Shown piece by piece: positions 1-7,888 of a stretch of DNA of 34,391 nucleotides. The notes under the pieces are model-generated. The model had not been told where the DNA came from. It was given only the letters and a program-made list of their open reading frames with translations, and searched no databases. Origin of the DNA: Microcystis sp. T1-4 (lineage in GTDB: Bacteria > Cyanobacteriota > Cyanobacteriia > Cyanobacteriales > Microcystaceae); the NCBI RefSeq assembly GCF_000297435.1, contig NZ_CAIP01000144.1, positions 1 through 34,391 on the forward strand. Reading direction: 5' to 3'. Within the stretch, counting starts at the first letter, position 1, and the number at the start of each line of letters is the position of its first letter. Position numbers and translations under genes: made by a program.

Positions 1-44
1 CTTGATAAGGGGGGTGTTTGACAACTTAGCATCAAAATCTCTGT

Positions 45-1883
45 TTATTTTAATAATAATAAACGCTGGGGAGATAAAGTAACAGTCCAAGGCAAAGCTT
101 GCTCCTTAATTTCTAACCATTTATCCTTATATAACTCTGCTTGGATATGAAAATCTCTGTCATGGTTGGAGGGTTGATTAAGTTTCAGATAGAGAGTCAC
201 CCGATGGGGTCCTTCAATGGCATTAGCTAACCAACAGGGAAAAGTATTAATATCGCCTAAATCTCGACCAAAAATAATTTGATGGGCGCGAATTCCCGTA
301 TAGGCTAAATAGTCGGGAATTCCGGGGACGGTGTGTAATTTAACATCCCAATCAATGGCCTCCAATTGTTGGTTATTAATGATAATAGCACGGGAAAAAT
401 TCTTACAGCCAGTAATTTTTGCCAAACTAACGCTATCTGGTCGCTCAAAAATTTTCTGTTTAGAATTATTAGCAATTGCCCGCCCTTTTTCCATAACTAA
501 TAAATTCTCACATATTCGATAGGCTTCATCCATATTATGGGTAACAAAAATTGTCACGCCATCGTAATTACTTAAAGTTTTGATCATCTGACGTTCTAAT
601 TGAGCGCGTAGATGGGTATCAAGGGCAGAAAAAGGCTCATCTAATAATAAAGCTTCTGGACGAGTAGCTAAAGCGCGAGCGATGGCGACTCGTTGCTGTT
701 GTCCCCCCGATAATTGATGGGGATAACGGTTTTCCATGCCGGGTAACTGCACTAATTCCAATTGGTTGGCAATCTGCTGACGGATAATTTTTGTGGGTAA
801 CTTTTGCGAGAGACTAAAAGCGATATTTTCTGCCACGGTGAGATGGGGAAAAAGAGCATAATTCTGCACCACAAAACCGATGCGACGCTGACGACTGGGG
901 AGATTAATTCCCTTTTCCGAATCGAAGAGAATGCGCCCATTTAAGACAATACGGCCCCTTGAGGGCGTTTCCACACCAGCCAGCGATCGCAAAATGAGGC
1001 TTTTTCCCGAACCCGAAGCCCCTAATAGTCCTAGGGGCTGATTTTGGCAGTTAAAAGTGACCGAGAGGTTAAAACCGGGTAAATATTTCTCTATATCAAC
1101 AAATAAGCCTACTTTATCCCTATAATGCTGATTTTCAGCTTCTAAAAGGGCAAAATCGCGACCCTCCCAGAGTGGCAGCCAGTCCTCCATCTCGTTAGGT
1201 TTGCTTTCTCCCAGTCGTCCTAATTGCTGTTTGCGTTGACTTTGCCAGAGATTAACGGCGATAATCCCCGATAGGGAGATTAACATGATAATAAACACCC
1301 ATATCCAAGCCTCAGTCATCGCTCCTGCTTCCACAGCGAAGAAAATCGCCATCGGGATAGTTTGAGTTTGCCCCGGAATATTACCGGCTAACATCAAAGT
1401 CGCCCCAAATTCCCCCAAAGCGCGGGCAAAAGCTAGGGTTAATCCCGCTAATACTCCGGGGAAGGAAAGGGGCAAAAGTAGGCGCCAGAATATTTTCCCT
1501 TCCGATGCCCCTAGGGTGCGGGCAACCTGTAAAAGATTGGCATCCACCTGTTCAAAAGCCCCTAGGGTGGTTTTGTACATCAGGGGAAAAGCCACCACCG
1601 TCGCGGTGATGATGGCGGCATACCAAGTAAAAACGACGCGAAAGTTAAATAGGTCTAATAACTGTCCTAATGGTCCGTTTTTGCCGAATAGGAGCAGTAA
1701 AATGAAGCCTAGCACCGTTGGGGGCAAGATTAAGGGTGCGACGAAAACTGCCTCGATTAGGGATTTCCTCCGTCCACGATAACCTAACATCCAATAAGCG
1801 GCGGCAATACCGAGAAAAAAGATGATTATCAGGGCAATGGTGGCGGTTTTCAGGGATATCCATAGGGGGGAAAAGTCGGGCAT
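45..1883 (-). CDS. modBC: Fused molybdate ABC transporter permease-ATPase (ModB-ModC)
   Basis: A 612-residue protein joining the inner-membrane permease and the ATPase of the molybdate importer. Residues about 1-215 are ModB-like: several hydrophobic helices and the permease loop 'ARTLGASEGKIFWRLLLP' that docks on the ATPase. Residues about 230-612 are ModC-like: Walker A GASGSGKS, signature LSGGQQQRVAIARAL, Walker B ALLLDEP, the switch histidine in VTHNMDEA, and a C-terminal region in the position of a MOP/TOBE domain. The ATG lies 3 bases after the modA stop, so the two genes form one operon. Separate modB and modC genes are the rule in most bacteria; the fusion is known in cyanobacteria. 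No frame break is visible, so the fusion looks genuine. Some relatives carry tungstate or sulfate, but molybdate is the best call given the neighbouring modA. Confidence 0.92.
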   Translation of the reverse strand: MPDFSPLWISLKTATIALIIIFFLGIAAAYWMLGYRGRRKSLIEAVFVAPLILPPTVLGFILLLLFGKNGPLGQLLDLFNFRVVFTWYAAIITATVVAFPLMYKTTLGAFEQVDANLLQVARTLGASEGKIFWRLLLPLSFPGVLAGLTLAFARALGEFGATLMLAGNIPGQTQTIPMAIFFAVEAGAMTEAWIWVFIIMLISLSGIIAVNLWQSQRKQQLGRLGESKPNEMEDWLPLWEGRDFALLEAENQHYRDKVGLFVDIEKYLPGFNLSVTFNCQNQPLGLLGASGSGKSLILRSLAGVETPSRGRIVLNGRILFDSEKGINLPSRQRRIGFVVQNYALFPHLTVAENIAFSLSQKLPTKIIRQQIANQLELVQLPGMENRYPHQLSGGQQQRVAIARALATRPEALLLDEPFSALDTHLRAQLERQMIKTLSNYDGVTIFVTHNMDEAYRICENLLVMEKGRAIANNSKQKIFERPDSVSLAKITGCKNFSRAIIINNQQLEAIDWDVKLHTVPGIPDYLAYTGIRAHQIIFGRDLGDINTFPCWLANAIEGPHRVTLYLKLNQPSNHDRDFHIQAELYKDKWLEIKEQALPWTVTLSPQRLLLLK

Positions 1884-1886
1884 TGT

Positions 1887-2684
1887 TTATCTGGCTATTC
1901 CGAAGCCGAATTTTTCAAAAATGTTTTTAGCGGCTGTCCTGGTGAGATATTGGGCGAAAGTCTTGGCAGCTTGCGGGTTTTTGCTGTCTTTAATCACAGC
2001 TATGGGATAAATAATCGGAGAATGGAGATTATTGGCAGCCGTGGCCACTACTTTTACCCGGTCGGAAATTTTGGCATCGGTGAGGTAAACAATGCCAGCA
2101 TCGGCGTTACCGGTTTCTACGGCGGCGAGAACATTGCGGACGGAGTTGGCAAAGACCAGTTTTGGTTTTATTTGCTCTAAAATGCCGAGATTTTTCAGAA
2201 CTTCTTCACTGTACTGACCGACGGGAACGCTGCGCGGTTCACCCACGGCAATTCTTTGGACATTACTGTTAGTCAGGGAACGAAAATCGCTGATTTTTAG
2301 GGTGGAATTCTTGGGAACGATTAAAACTAGGCGATTAGTGAGCAGGTTTCTTCTGGTACTTGTATCGATTAAACTAGCTTTTGCTAAAGCGTCCATTTGC
2401 TTAGTGGCAGCCGAGAGGAAAACATCGGCCGGTGCTCCCTGTTCGATTTGCCGTTGCAAAGCTCCCGACGCAGCGAAGTTATAGTTAACTTTAATGTTGC
2501 CATGAGCTTTTTCAAACCCCGGCTTGATTCCTTCTAGGGCCTCTTTGAGACTAGCGGCGGCAGAAACTAGAATTGTCTGGGTTTGTGCAGTGGTGATAGT
2601 AGACGAAAAAAGGTTTATGCTGGGAGATAATGACCAAGCAAGGACAATTGAGCCGATAAAAGCCAGAAAATATCGTCTTTTCAT
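1887..2684 (-). CDS. modA: Molybdate-binding periplasmic protein ModA
   Basis: Solute-binding protein that captures molybdate in the periplasm and delivers it to the ModBC importer encoded just downstream. The chosen ATG (2684) gives 265 residues beginning MKRRYFLAF, a basic start followed by a hydrophobic stretch typical of a signal peptide, with likely cleavage near TTAQTQ. The reading frame stays open upstream to 2768, but the extra 28 residues would precede the signal peptide and are not expected. Family features include VSAAASLKEALE near the mature N terminus, FAASGALQRQIEQGAPADVFLSA, and the C-terminal VETGNADAGIVYLTDA. First gene of a two-gene operon. Its 5' side faces the G-rich minisatellite. 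Confidence 0.93.
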   Translation of the reverse strand: MKRRYFLAFIGSIVLAWSLSPSINLFSSTITTAQTQTILVSAAASLKEALEGIKPGFEKAHGNIKVNYNFAASGALQRQIEQGAPADVFLSAATKQMDALAKASLIDTSTRRNLLTNRLVLIVPKNSTLKISDFRSLTNSNVQRIAVGEPRSVPVGQYSEEVLKNLGILEQIKPKLVFANSVRNVLAAVETGNADAGIVYLTDAKISDRVKVVATAANNLHSPIIYPIAVIKDSKNPQAAKTFAQYLTRTAAKNIFEKFGFGIAR

Positions 2685-2779
2685 CAAGATTGATAGCAAG
2701 CGATCGATATTTATATTTCTATCACAACCAATCCACCGCCCAAAATCTGTATCTAGGGTTTGCGGCAAAAAGTTTTTCG

Positions 2780-2855
2780 TGGGGTGTGGGGAAGTGGGGA
2801 AGTGGGGAATGGGGAGGTGGGGAGATGGGGGAGTGGGGAAGTGGGGGTGTGGGGA
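2780..2855. repeat. G-rich GTGGGGAA-type minisatellite
   Basis: About 76 bases made of degenerate units such as GTGGGGAA and GGTGGGGA on the plus strand, with at least ten runs of four or more G. It lies between the modA start and the pyk stop. Such runs could form G-quadruplexes on the plus strand. It is typical of slippage-prone intergenic repeats, and no coding potential is credible here. Confidence 0.85.
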
Positions 2856-2870
2856 GAAAAAAGCTGACTC

Positions 2871-2915
2871 CTGACTCGGAGAATACTGACTCGGAGAATA
2901 CTGACTCGGAGAATA
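2871..2915. repeat. Three exact tandem copies of a 15-bp unit
   Basis: The unit CTGACTCGGAGAATA occurs three times without a mismatch (2871-2885, 2886-2900, 2901-2915), flanked by partial copies on both sides (CTGACTC before, CTGACCCCTGAAT after). It sits just past the 3' end of pyk and next to the G-rich minisatellite. Confidence 0.9.
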
Positions 2916-2936
2916 CTGACCCCTGAATCCTAGAAC

Positions 2937-4358
2937 TTAGGGAATCGTGTGAATTTTGAGGAAATTGGTTCCTTTATTTTTCTGCATGGGAATTCCCGCC
3001 ATAATCAGGATTTTATCGCCCGATTGCGCTAGATTTTTCTGAAGTAGAATTGATTCGGTTTGCTTTAACACATCCTCAAAGACGGACACCTGATGATCAA
3101 GAAGAATCGGGATCACACCCCAGACTAGATTGAGACGGTGATAGACTCGTTTATTGGGAGTCATGGCAATGACGGGAACCGAGGGACGTTCCTTAGAAGC
3201 CAGTAGCGAAGTGTAGCCAGAGGTGGTAAAAGTGACAATATAACGGAGATCAAGGGTTTGATCGATCGCCACTAGAGCCTCACTGAGAGCGTGAGTTTCA
3301 TCGGACTCATTGGGGGGAGCATTATCAAACTTCACATCCGCTTCCACATCATGGGCGATTTTGGCCAACATAGCCACCGCTTTGACGGGAAAATCTCCCA
3401 CTGCTGATTCCCCCGATAACATTACCGCATCGGTTCCATCGATAATTGCATTAGCCACATCACTAGCCTCGGCCCGAGTCGGTCGGGGACTGTGAATCAT
3501 GCTTTCTAACATCTGGGTGGCAGTGATGACGGGAATAGTTTTCATGTTGCAGAGTCTGATAATGCGTTTTTGCAACATAGGGACTTTTTCGGGACTTAAT
3601 TCTACTCCCAAATCGCCCCGGGCCACCATAATGCCGTCACATTCCTCGACAATTGACTCTAAATTTTCGATCGCTTGCGGTTTTTCAATTTTAGCTATCA
3701 CTGGCACATCCGCGTGATTTCTCTCGGCTAAAAATGCCTTAATCGCCTTGATATCTTCTCCTTTACGAACAAAACTCAGGGAAACCCAATCAACCCCCTG
3801 AGCAAGACCAAATTCTAGGTCTTGTTTGTCTTTTTCGGTCATGGAAGGTAAGCGCAAATTGAGACGGGGTAGATTAACTCCCTTGCGACTCTTGAGAATT
3901 CCTCCCTCCAATACTTGACATTTTAGGTTTTTTCCCTTAATTTCAACGATTTTTAGCTCTAATAAGCCATCATCAAGGAGAATTTGCTCGCCTAACTTGG
4001 CTTCCTCGGCCAGATAGGGATAATCGATCGAAACGGTGTTCGCTTCTCCCCGATACTCATCCATGGGGACAAGGGTGAGATAATCGCCGTCGTTGATGGT
4101 AATCGAACCATTGGGGAGATTACCGACGCGAATTTTTGGACCTTGTAAATCTTGCAGGAGAGTGATAGGATTGTCTAATTCTTGAGAAATTTGCCGTAAA
4201 AGGGTAACAACTCTCGCATGATCTTCGTAGCTACCGTGGGAAAAGTTTAGCCGCGCTACATTCATCCCCGCACCGATCATCTGCTTGAGGACTTCTGGCG
4301 AATTACTGGCAGGGCCGATCGTGGCTACGATCTTAGTTCTATGGGTAATAATTGACAT
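2937..4358 (-). CDS. pyk: Pyruvate kinase
   Basis: Catalyses the last step of glycolysis, phosphoenolpyruvate + ADP to pyruvate + ATP, in the cytoplasm. The 473 residues cover the standard catalytic barrel and C-terminal allosteric domain. Visible motifs: TKIVATIGPAS and NVARLNFSHG at the N terminus, the active-site lysine region VIAKIEKPQAIENL, MVARGDLGVELSPEKVP, and TATQMLESMIHSPRPTRAEASDVANAI. It lacks the extra C-terminal PEP-utilising domain found on the longer cyanobacterial isoform (about 590 residues), so it corresponds to the shorter type. The ATG at 4358 fits the family N terminus. It appears to be a single-gene unit: its stop abuts tandem repeats and it is divergent from chlM. Confidence 0.95.
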   Translation of the reverse strand: MSIITHRTKIVATIGPASNSPEVLKQMIGAGMNVARLNFSHGSYEDHARVVTLLRQISQELDNPITLLQDLQGPKIRVGNLPNGSITINDGDYLTLVPMDEYRGEANTVSIDYPYLAEEAKLGEQILLDDGLLELKIVEIKGKNLKCQVLEGGILKSRKGVNLPRLNLRLPSMTEKDKQDLEFGLAQGVDWVSLSFVRKGEDIKAIKAFLAERNHADVPVIAKIEKPQAIENLESIVEECDGIMVARGDLGVELSPEKVPMLQKRIIRLCNMKTIPVITATQMLESMIHSPRPTRAEASDVANAIIDGTDAVMLSGESAVGDFPVKAVAMLAKIAHDVEADVKFDNAPPNESDETHALSEALVAIDQTLDLRYIVTFTTSGYTSLLASKERPSVPVIAMTPNKRVYHRLNLVWGVIPILLDHQVSVFEDVLKQTESILLQKNLAQSGDKILIMAGIPMQKNKGTNFLKIHTIP

Positions 4359-4474
4359 GGAACTCTTATTGATCGATTTTGGGACGATTACATGATATTC
4401 AATTTAGGTTAACTAAAAGTGAAGTGGAAAACAAATTAAGCTTTTCCACAGACTTGCAATCGCTCCCGGTCCGC

Positions 4475-4492
4475 TCCTGAGCAGTCAGGAGT
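4475..4492. other. Small hairpin in the pyk-chlM divergent region
   Basis: CTCCTGA, four-base loop, TCAGGAG: a perfect 7-bp stem between the divergent pyk and chlM starts. There is no T-run after it, so it is not a convincing terminator. An operator or a leader RNA structure is possible but unproven. Confidence 0.35.
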
Positions 4493-4569
4493 CAGCCATC
4501 AGCGGCAACGGTTGAGATCTTTCACGGTAGGATAAACTAATAACCATCTCCGCTCGTTTAGATTTCGTT

Positions 4570-5262
4570 ATGACCAACACATTAGACGATAAAGCCATAG
4601 TCAAGGACTATTTTAACGCCACAGGATTCGATCGCTGGCGCCGGATTTATGGGGATGGCGAAGTTAACAAAGTACAAAAAGATATTCGCATCGGTCATCA
4701 ACAGACGATCGATACCGTTATCGGTTGGTTAGAAAGTGATGACAATTTGCCCAATCTCTCAATCTGTGATGCCGGTTGTGGAGTCGGTAGTCTTAGTATT
4801 CCCCTCGCTAAAGCGGGCGCAACTATTTTCGCCAGTGATATTTCTGAGAAAATGGTGACAGAAGCCAAGGAAAGAGCAGCCAAAGAGTTAGCAGATACCA
4901 GTAAACTCACCTTTGCCGTTCAAGATTTAGAAGCATTAACCGGCCAATATCACACAGTCATCTGTCTTGATGTTCTCATTCACTATCCCACAGAAGAAGC
5001 ATTAGGAATGATTAAACACCTGGGCTCCCTAGCTCAATCCCGTTTAATCCTCAGTTTTGCCCCTAAAACCTGTTTATTAACCATTCTCAAGAAAATTGGT
5101 CAATTTTTCCCCGGTCCGAGTAAAACCACTCGCGCCTATCAACACAAGGAAAAAACTATTGTCGCCGCTCTCAACGAAAATGGCTTTAAAATTGAACGGA
5201 CGAGTATGACTAGCACTCGTTTCTATTTTTCCCGTATCCTCGAAGCTGTCCGCAGTGAATAA
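4570..5262 (+). CDS. chlM: Magnesium-protoporphyrin IX O-methyltransferase
   Basis: Transfers a methyl group from S-adenosylmethionine to the 13-propionate of Mg-protoporphyrin IX, an early committed step of chlorophyll synthesis. The 230 residues match the family's usual length. The N-terminal segment DYFNATGFDRWRRIYGDGEVNKVQKDIR is characteristic of ChlM, followed by the SAM-binding motif ICDAGCGVGSLSIPLAKAGA at about residue 60 and an acidic DISEKM strand end. The stop is 3 bases before the panB start, giving a compact chlM-panB-msrA run probably read as one transcript. Confidence 0.95.
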   Translation: MTNTLDDKAIVKDYFNATGFDRWRRIYGDGEVNKVQKDIRIGHQQTIDTVIGWLESDDNLPNLSICDAGCGVGSLSIPLAKAGATIFASDISEKMVTEAKERAAKELADTSKLTFAVQDLEALTGQYHTVICLDVLIHYPTEEALGMIKHLGSLAQSRLILSFAPKTCLLTILKKIGQFFPGPSKTTRAYQHKEKTIVAALNENGFKIERTSMTSTRFYFSRILEAVRSE

Positions 5263-5265
5263 ATA

Positions 5266-6033
5266 ATGGCAGTCACCACCAGCAAATTAATCGAGTGGAA
5301 ACAGCAAAAACGCGCGATTGTCACCCTCACAGCTTGGGATTATCCGATCGCGCGACTGCTCGATCGAGCAGGAATTGATATTATTTTGGTGGGTGATTCC
5401 TTAGCTATGACCGCTTTGGGCTATCCTACCACTTTACCGATCACCCTAGAGGCGATGATTCACCACGCGGCGGCCGTGTCTCGCGGGGTAAAACAAGCTT
5501 TAGTTGTCTGTGATTTGCCTTTTCTCAGCTATCAGGAAAGTGTCAGTCAGGCAATTCACTCCGCCGGAAGGATGTTAAAGGAAGCGGGAGTGCAAGGGGT
5601 AAAATTAGAGGGAGGTTATCCCGCTATGATCGAGACGATTAGCCGTTTAACCGAGATAGGCATTCCTGTTATGGGTCATATCGGATTAACTCCCCAGTCG
5701 GTGCATCGGTTAGGATACCGTCAGCAGGGAAAAACTCCATCGGATGCACAAAGACTAATCGAGGAAGGTTTAGCCTTGGAGAAAGCGGGAGTATTTGCCC
5801 TGGTTTTGGAACATATTCCCGCCAATTTAGCCGCTACTATTACCGATAAATTGACTATCCCGACGATTGGTATCGGTGCGGGGGAAGATTGTGATGGTCA
5901 GGTGTTGGTAACGGCGGATATCCTAGGATTAACCGAAAAAGCTCCCCCTTTTGCCAAAGTTTATGCTAATTTAAGCGAAACAATTACAAAAGCAGTTGTA
6001 GAATTTGCCAAGGATGTGAGGAGAAATGAATAA
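5266..6033 (+). CDS. panB: 3-methyl-2-oxobutanoate hydroxymethyltransferase
   Basis: Transfers a hydroxymethyl group from methylene-tetrahydrofolate to 2-oxoisovalerate, giving ketopantoate, the first step of the pantothenate and coenzyme A pathway. At 255 residues it is near the family's normal size. Motifs seen: LTAWDYPIARLLDRAGIDIILVGDSLAM (metal-binding aspartate in VGDS), AGVQGVKLEGG, PVMGHIGLTPQ, and LVLEHIP carrying the catalytic-site glutamate. It begins 3 bases after the chlM stop and its last 8 bases overlap msrA, so translational coupling is likely. Confidence 0.95.
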   Translation: MAVTTSKLIEWKQQKRAIVTLTAWDYPIARLLDRAGIDIILVGDSLAMTALGYPTTLPITLEAMIHHAAAVSRGVKQALVVCDLPFLSYQESVSQAIHSAGRMLKEAGVQGVKLEGGYPAMIETISRLTEIGIPVMGHIGLTPQSVHRLGYRQQGKTPSDAQRLIEEGLALEKAGVFALVLEHIPANLAATITDKLTIPTIGIGAGEDCDGQVLVTADILGLTEKAPPFAKVYANLSETITKAVVEFAKDVRRNE

Positions 6034-6520
6034 CTGCGAAAAAGCTACCTTTGGGGCCGGCTGTTTTTGGAAAACCGAGGACGCATTTCGGCGTTTATCG
6101 GGGGTTTTAGCGACTTCTGTGGGTTATATGGGGGGACATTTTCCCAATCCTAGTTATCTCGATGTGTTATCGCGAATTACCGGCCATGCGGAAGTGGCAC
6201 AAATTGCCTATAATCCCCAAGAAATAAGCTATGAGGCGTTATTAGCCGTTTTTTGGTCAATCCATGATCCGACTCAGTTAAATCGCCAAGGACCGGACCG
6301 GGGAGAACAATATCGATCGATTATTTTTTATCACACCCCGGAACAAAAGTTAATCGCCACTGCTGGCAAGGGTCAACTACAACTATCGGGAAAGTTTCAG
6401 CAGGATATCGTTACTTTGATCGAACCCGCAGGAGATTATTATCTGGCCGATCAGTCCCATCAACAGTATTTAGAGAAAAAACAGGCTCGATTGATCGGAG
6501 ATTTGCAGAAGAAAATATAA
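6026..6520 (+). CDS. msrA: Peptide methionine-(S)-S-oxide reductase MsrA
   Basis: Repairs oxidised methionine in proteins, relevant in an oxygen-producing cell. The 164-residue sequence has the family hallmark GAGCFWKTED with the nucleophilic cysteine at residue 13, then GYMGG, SYLDVLSRITGHAEV, DPTQLNRQGPDRGEQYRS and DQSHQQYLEK. The ATG lies inside the last codons of panB with a GAGG ribosome site just upstream, so it is coupled to panB. No C-terminal MsrB domain is present. I see no obvious resolving-cysteine pair near the C terminus, so it may be a one-cysteine type. Confidence 0.94.
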   Translation: MNNCEKATFGAGCFWKTEDAFRRLSGVLATSVGYMGGHFPNPSYLDVLSRITGHAEVAQIAYNPQEISYEALLAVFWSIHDPTQLNRQGPDRGEQYRSIIFYHTPEQKLIATAGKGQLQLSGKFQQDIVTLIEPAGDYYLADQSHQQYLEKKQARLIGDLQKKI

Positions 6521-6534
6521 AGACAGGTTCGGGG

Positions 6535-6540
6535 TATAAT
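6535..6540 (+). promoter_or_regulatory. Possible -10 box ahead of ccmK3
   Basis: A perfect TATAAT 31 bases before the ccmK3 start, in the short gap after msrA. No good -35 hexamer is present at the usual spacing, so this is a weak call. It suggests the ccmK pair can be transcribed apart from the chlM-panB-msrA run. Confidence 0.4.
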
Positions 6541-6571
6541 GTAAAGTTGCTTTCGCAGGAGATCAGGAAAA

Positions 6572-6880
6572 ATGCCCGAGGCGGTCGGAGTCATTCAAAC
6601 GTTGGGTTTTCCCCCCGTTTTAGCGGCGGCGGATGCCATGGTTAAAGGGGGACGAGTCACCCTAGTTTATTTTGATCTAGCGGAAAGGGGCGAATTTTTG
6701 GTGGCGATTCGCGGTCCGATTTCCGAGGTTAAACCGGCAGTAGAGGCAGGATTAGCGGCAGCGATGACCGCTTTTGGTGGCAATGTGGTCAGTCATTACA
6801 TCGTACCTAATCCTCCAGAAAATGTACTGGCGGTTTTACCAGTGCAGCATACGGCTAAGTCAGACCGTTTTCGCAGTTAA
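6572..6880 (+). CDS. ccmK3: Carboxysome shell protein CcmK3 (BMC domain)
   Basis: Single bacterial-microcompartment domain of 102 residues, shell component of the beta-carboxysome. BMC features: GVIQTLGFPPVLAAADAMVKGGRVTLVYF at the N terminus and the VKPAVEAGLAAA helix. Where CcmK1/2/4 have a small glycine-serine pore loop, this protein has DLAERGEF, a divergent loop typical of the CcmK3 type, which is known to assemble mainly in mixed hexamers with CcmK4. Placed directly before ccmK4, away from the main ccm cluster, exactly as slr1838-slr1839 in Synechocystis. Ribosome site AGGAG at 6557-6561. Confidence 0.9.
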   Translation: MPEAVGVIQTLGFPPVLAAADAMVKGGRVTLVYFDLAERGEFLVAIRGPISEVKPAVEAGLAAAMTAFGGNVVSHYIVPNPPENVLAVLPVQHTAKSDRFRS

Positions 6881-6984
6881 TTTCCCTAGCGATTTGCCCC
6901 AAACTAGACTATAGTTAAAGACTGGAAAATAGATTGGATTCTATCAATTGAACTTATCTGATTTTTGTTATTAGGAGTTAATTT

Positions 6985-7332
6985 ATGACAGCCCAACCCG
7001 CGGTGGGATCGATCGAGACAAAAGGTTTCCCCGGTATTCTAGCGGCCGCCGATGCGATGGTAAAAGCAGGACGGATCACGATTGTTGGTTATTTAAGGGC
7101 AGGAAGCGCCCGTTTTACCCTCAATATTCGTGGGGATGTACAGGAGGTAAAAACCGCTATGGCTGCCGGCATTGAAGCCGTCAATAAAACCGAGGGGGCA
7201 GCTTTAGAAACCTGGGTAATTATTCCCCGTCCTCACGATAACGTGGTGGCTATTTTACCGATCGATTATAGCGAGGCAGTGGAACCTTTTCGCGCCGCCG
7301 CCGACGGTGCGATCGCTCCGATTCGTCGTTAA
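6985..7332 (+). CDS. ccmK4: Carboxysome shell protein CcmK4 (BMC domain)
   Basis: A 115-residue BMC-domain shell protein. The sequence VGSIETKGFPGILAAADAMVKAGRITIVGYLRAGSARFTLNIRGDVQEVKTAMAAGIEAV is almost the textbook CcmK4, with pore loop RAGS. The C terminus is extended past the domain. Known role: hexamers (with or without CcmK3) fill the shell facets and tune metabolite passage through the central pore. The ribosome site TTAGGAG lies 7 bases before the ATG. The 104-base gap after ccmK3 may hold its own promoter, allowing the CcmK3:CcmK4 ratio to vary. Confidence 0.94.
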   Translation: MTAQPAVGSIETKGFPGILAAADAMVKAGRITIVGYLRAGSARFTLNIRGDVQEVKTAMAAGIEAVNKTEGAALETWVIIPRPHDNVVAILPIDYSEAVEPFRAAADGAIAPIRR

Positions 7333-7358
7333 TATTCAAGGTCAATTTTTTGTTAGCG

Positions 7359-7390
7359 GTTGGAACTTGTCTAGTTCCAACTTAGTTTTT
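7359..7390. terminator. Hairpin terminator between ccmK4 and the opposing small gene
   Basis: GTTGGAAC, seven-base loop TTGTCTA, GTTCCAAC: a perfect 8-bp stem starting 27 bases past the ccmK4 stop, followed by TTAGTTTTT. It fits a rho-independent terminator for ccmK3-ccmK4. Because it lies between converging genes it may also stop transcripts from the minus-strand gene at 7400. Confidence 0.6.
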
Positions 7391-7399
7391 AATGATGAT

Positions 7400-7702
7400 T
7401 TAAGTTTTAGTCAGAAAACCGAATTTGATAGTTGCTGCAACAGTTGCACCGATAACAGTGACTATCAAAGCCGATATTTGAGCCGTTGCCCTTTCTTTCA
7501 AGTCTTTAACATCTTCTTTGAGTTGGGAAACTTCGGCCTCTATTTTCGGCAATACTTCTAGTTTTGTTTCGATTCGCTCTAACCGATTGTCAAGTTTAGC
7601 GAGAATATCGGCTCTCCCAGCTTTGGTGGGTAAAATGTATTCTAAGATACATTTCTCAAGAGCGAGGGGGTGGAACGAACCACAAAGACACAAAGGACAC
7701 AA
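7400..7702 (-). CDS. Small coiled-coil protein with a C-terminal membrane helix
   Basis: Not a family I can name. About the last 65 residues look real: a charged heptad-like stretch (ILAKLDNRLERIETKLEVLPKIEAEVSQLKEDVKDLKERA) followed by one hydrophobic helix (ISALIVTVIGATVAATIKFGF), a plan common in small cyanobacterial tail-anchored proteins. The start is unclear: the first 25 or so residues of the 100-residue frame (MCPLCLCGSFHP...) lie in a dispersed repeat also found at 14709-14855, and are probably not translated or were acquired with the repeat. The stop faces the hairpin at 7359. Confidence 0.5.
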   Translation of the reverse strand: MCPLCLCGSFHPLALEKCILEYILPTKAGRADILAKLDNRLERIETKLEVLPKIEAEVSQLKEDVKDLKERATAQISALIVTVIGATVAATIKFGFLTKT

Positions 7703-7745
7703 AGATCGATCGATCCTATGTCAATTAAACTTATCACACAGAACC
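7599..7745. repeat. Dispersed repeat, copy 1
   Basis: This stretch and 14709-14855 align over most of their length: TATCGGCTCTC, the imperfect palindrome ATGTATTCTAAGATACAT, then ACGAACCACAAAGACACAAA and finally TTAAACT-GATCACAC-like ends. The left part overlaps the 5' end of the small coiled-coil gene and the right part is non-coding. Either a mobile repeat or the upstream region of a multicopy small-gene family. Confidence 0.7.
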
Positions 7746-7888
7746 TAGAAGAGCCTTTAAATTACGAACAGCTTATGATCCTTTGGGTACACCCCTTGAT
7801 GAAATTATTCGTACTTATTGTCTTGCTTAGTGTCTCGTTCTTATTTGAAATAACTATACTTCCGCAGATTTGCTCCAATCTTAAGCTT

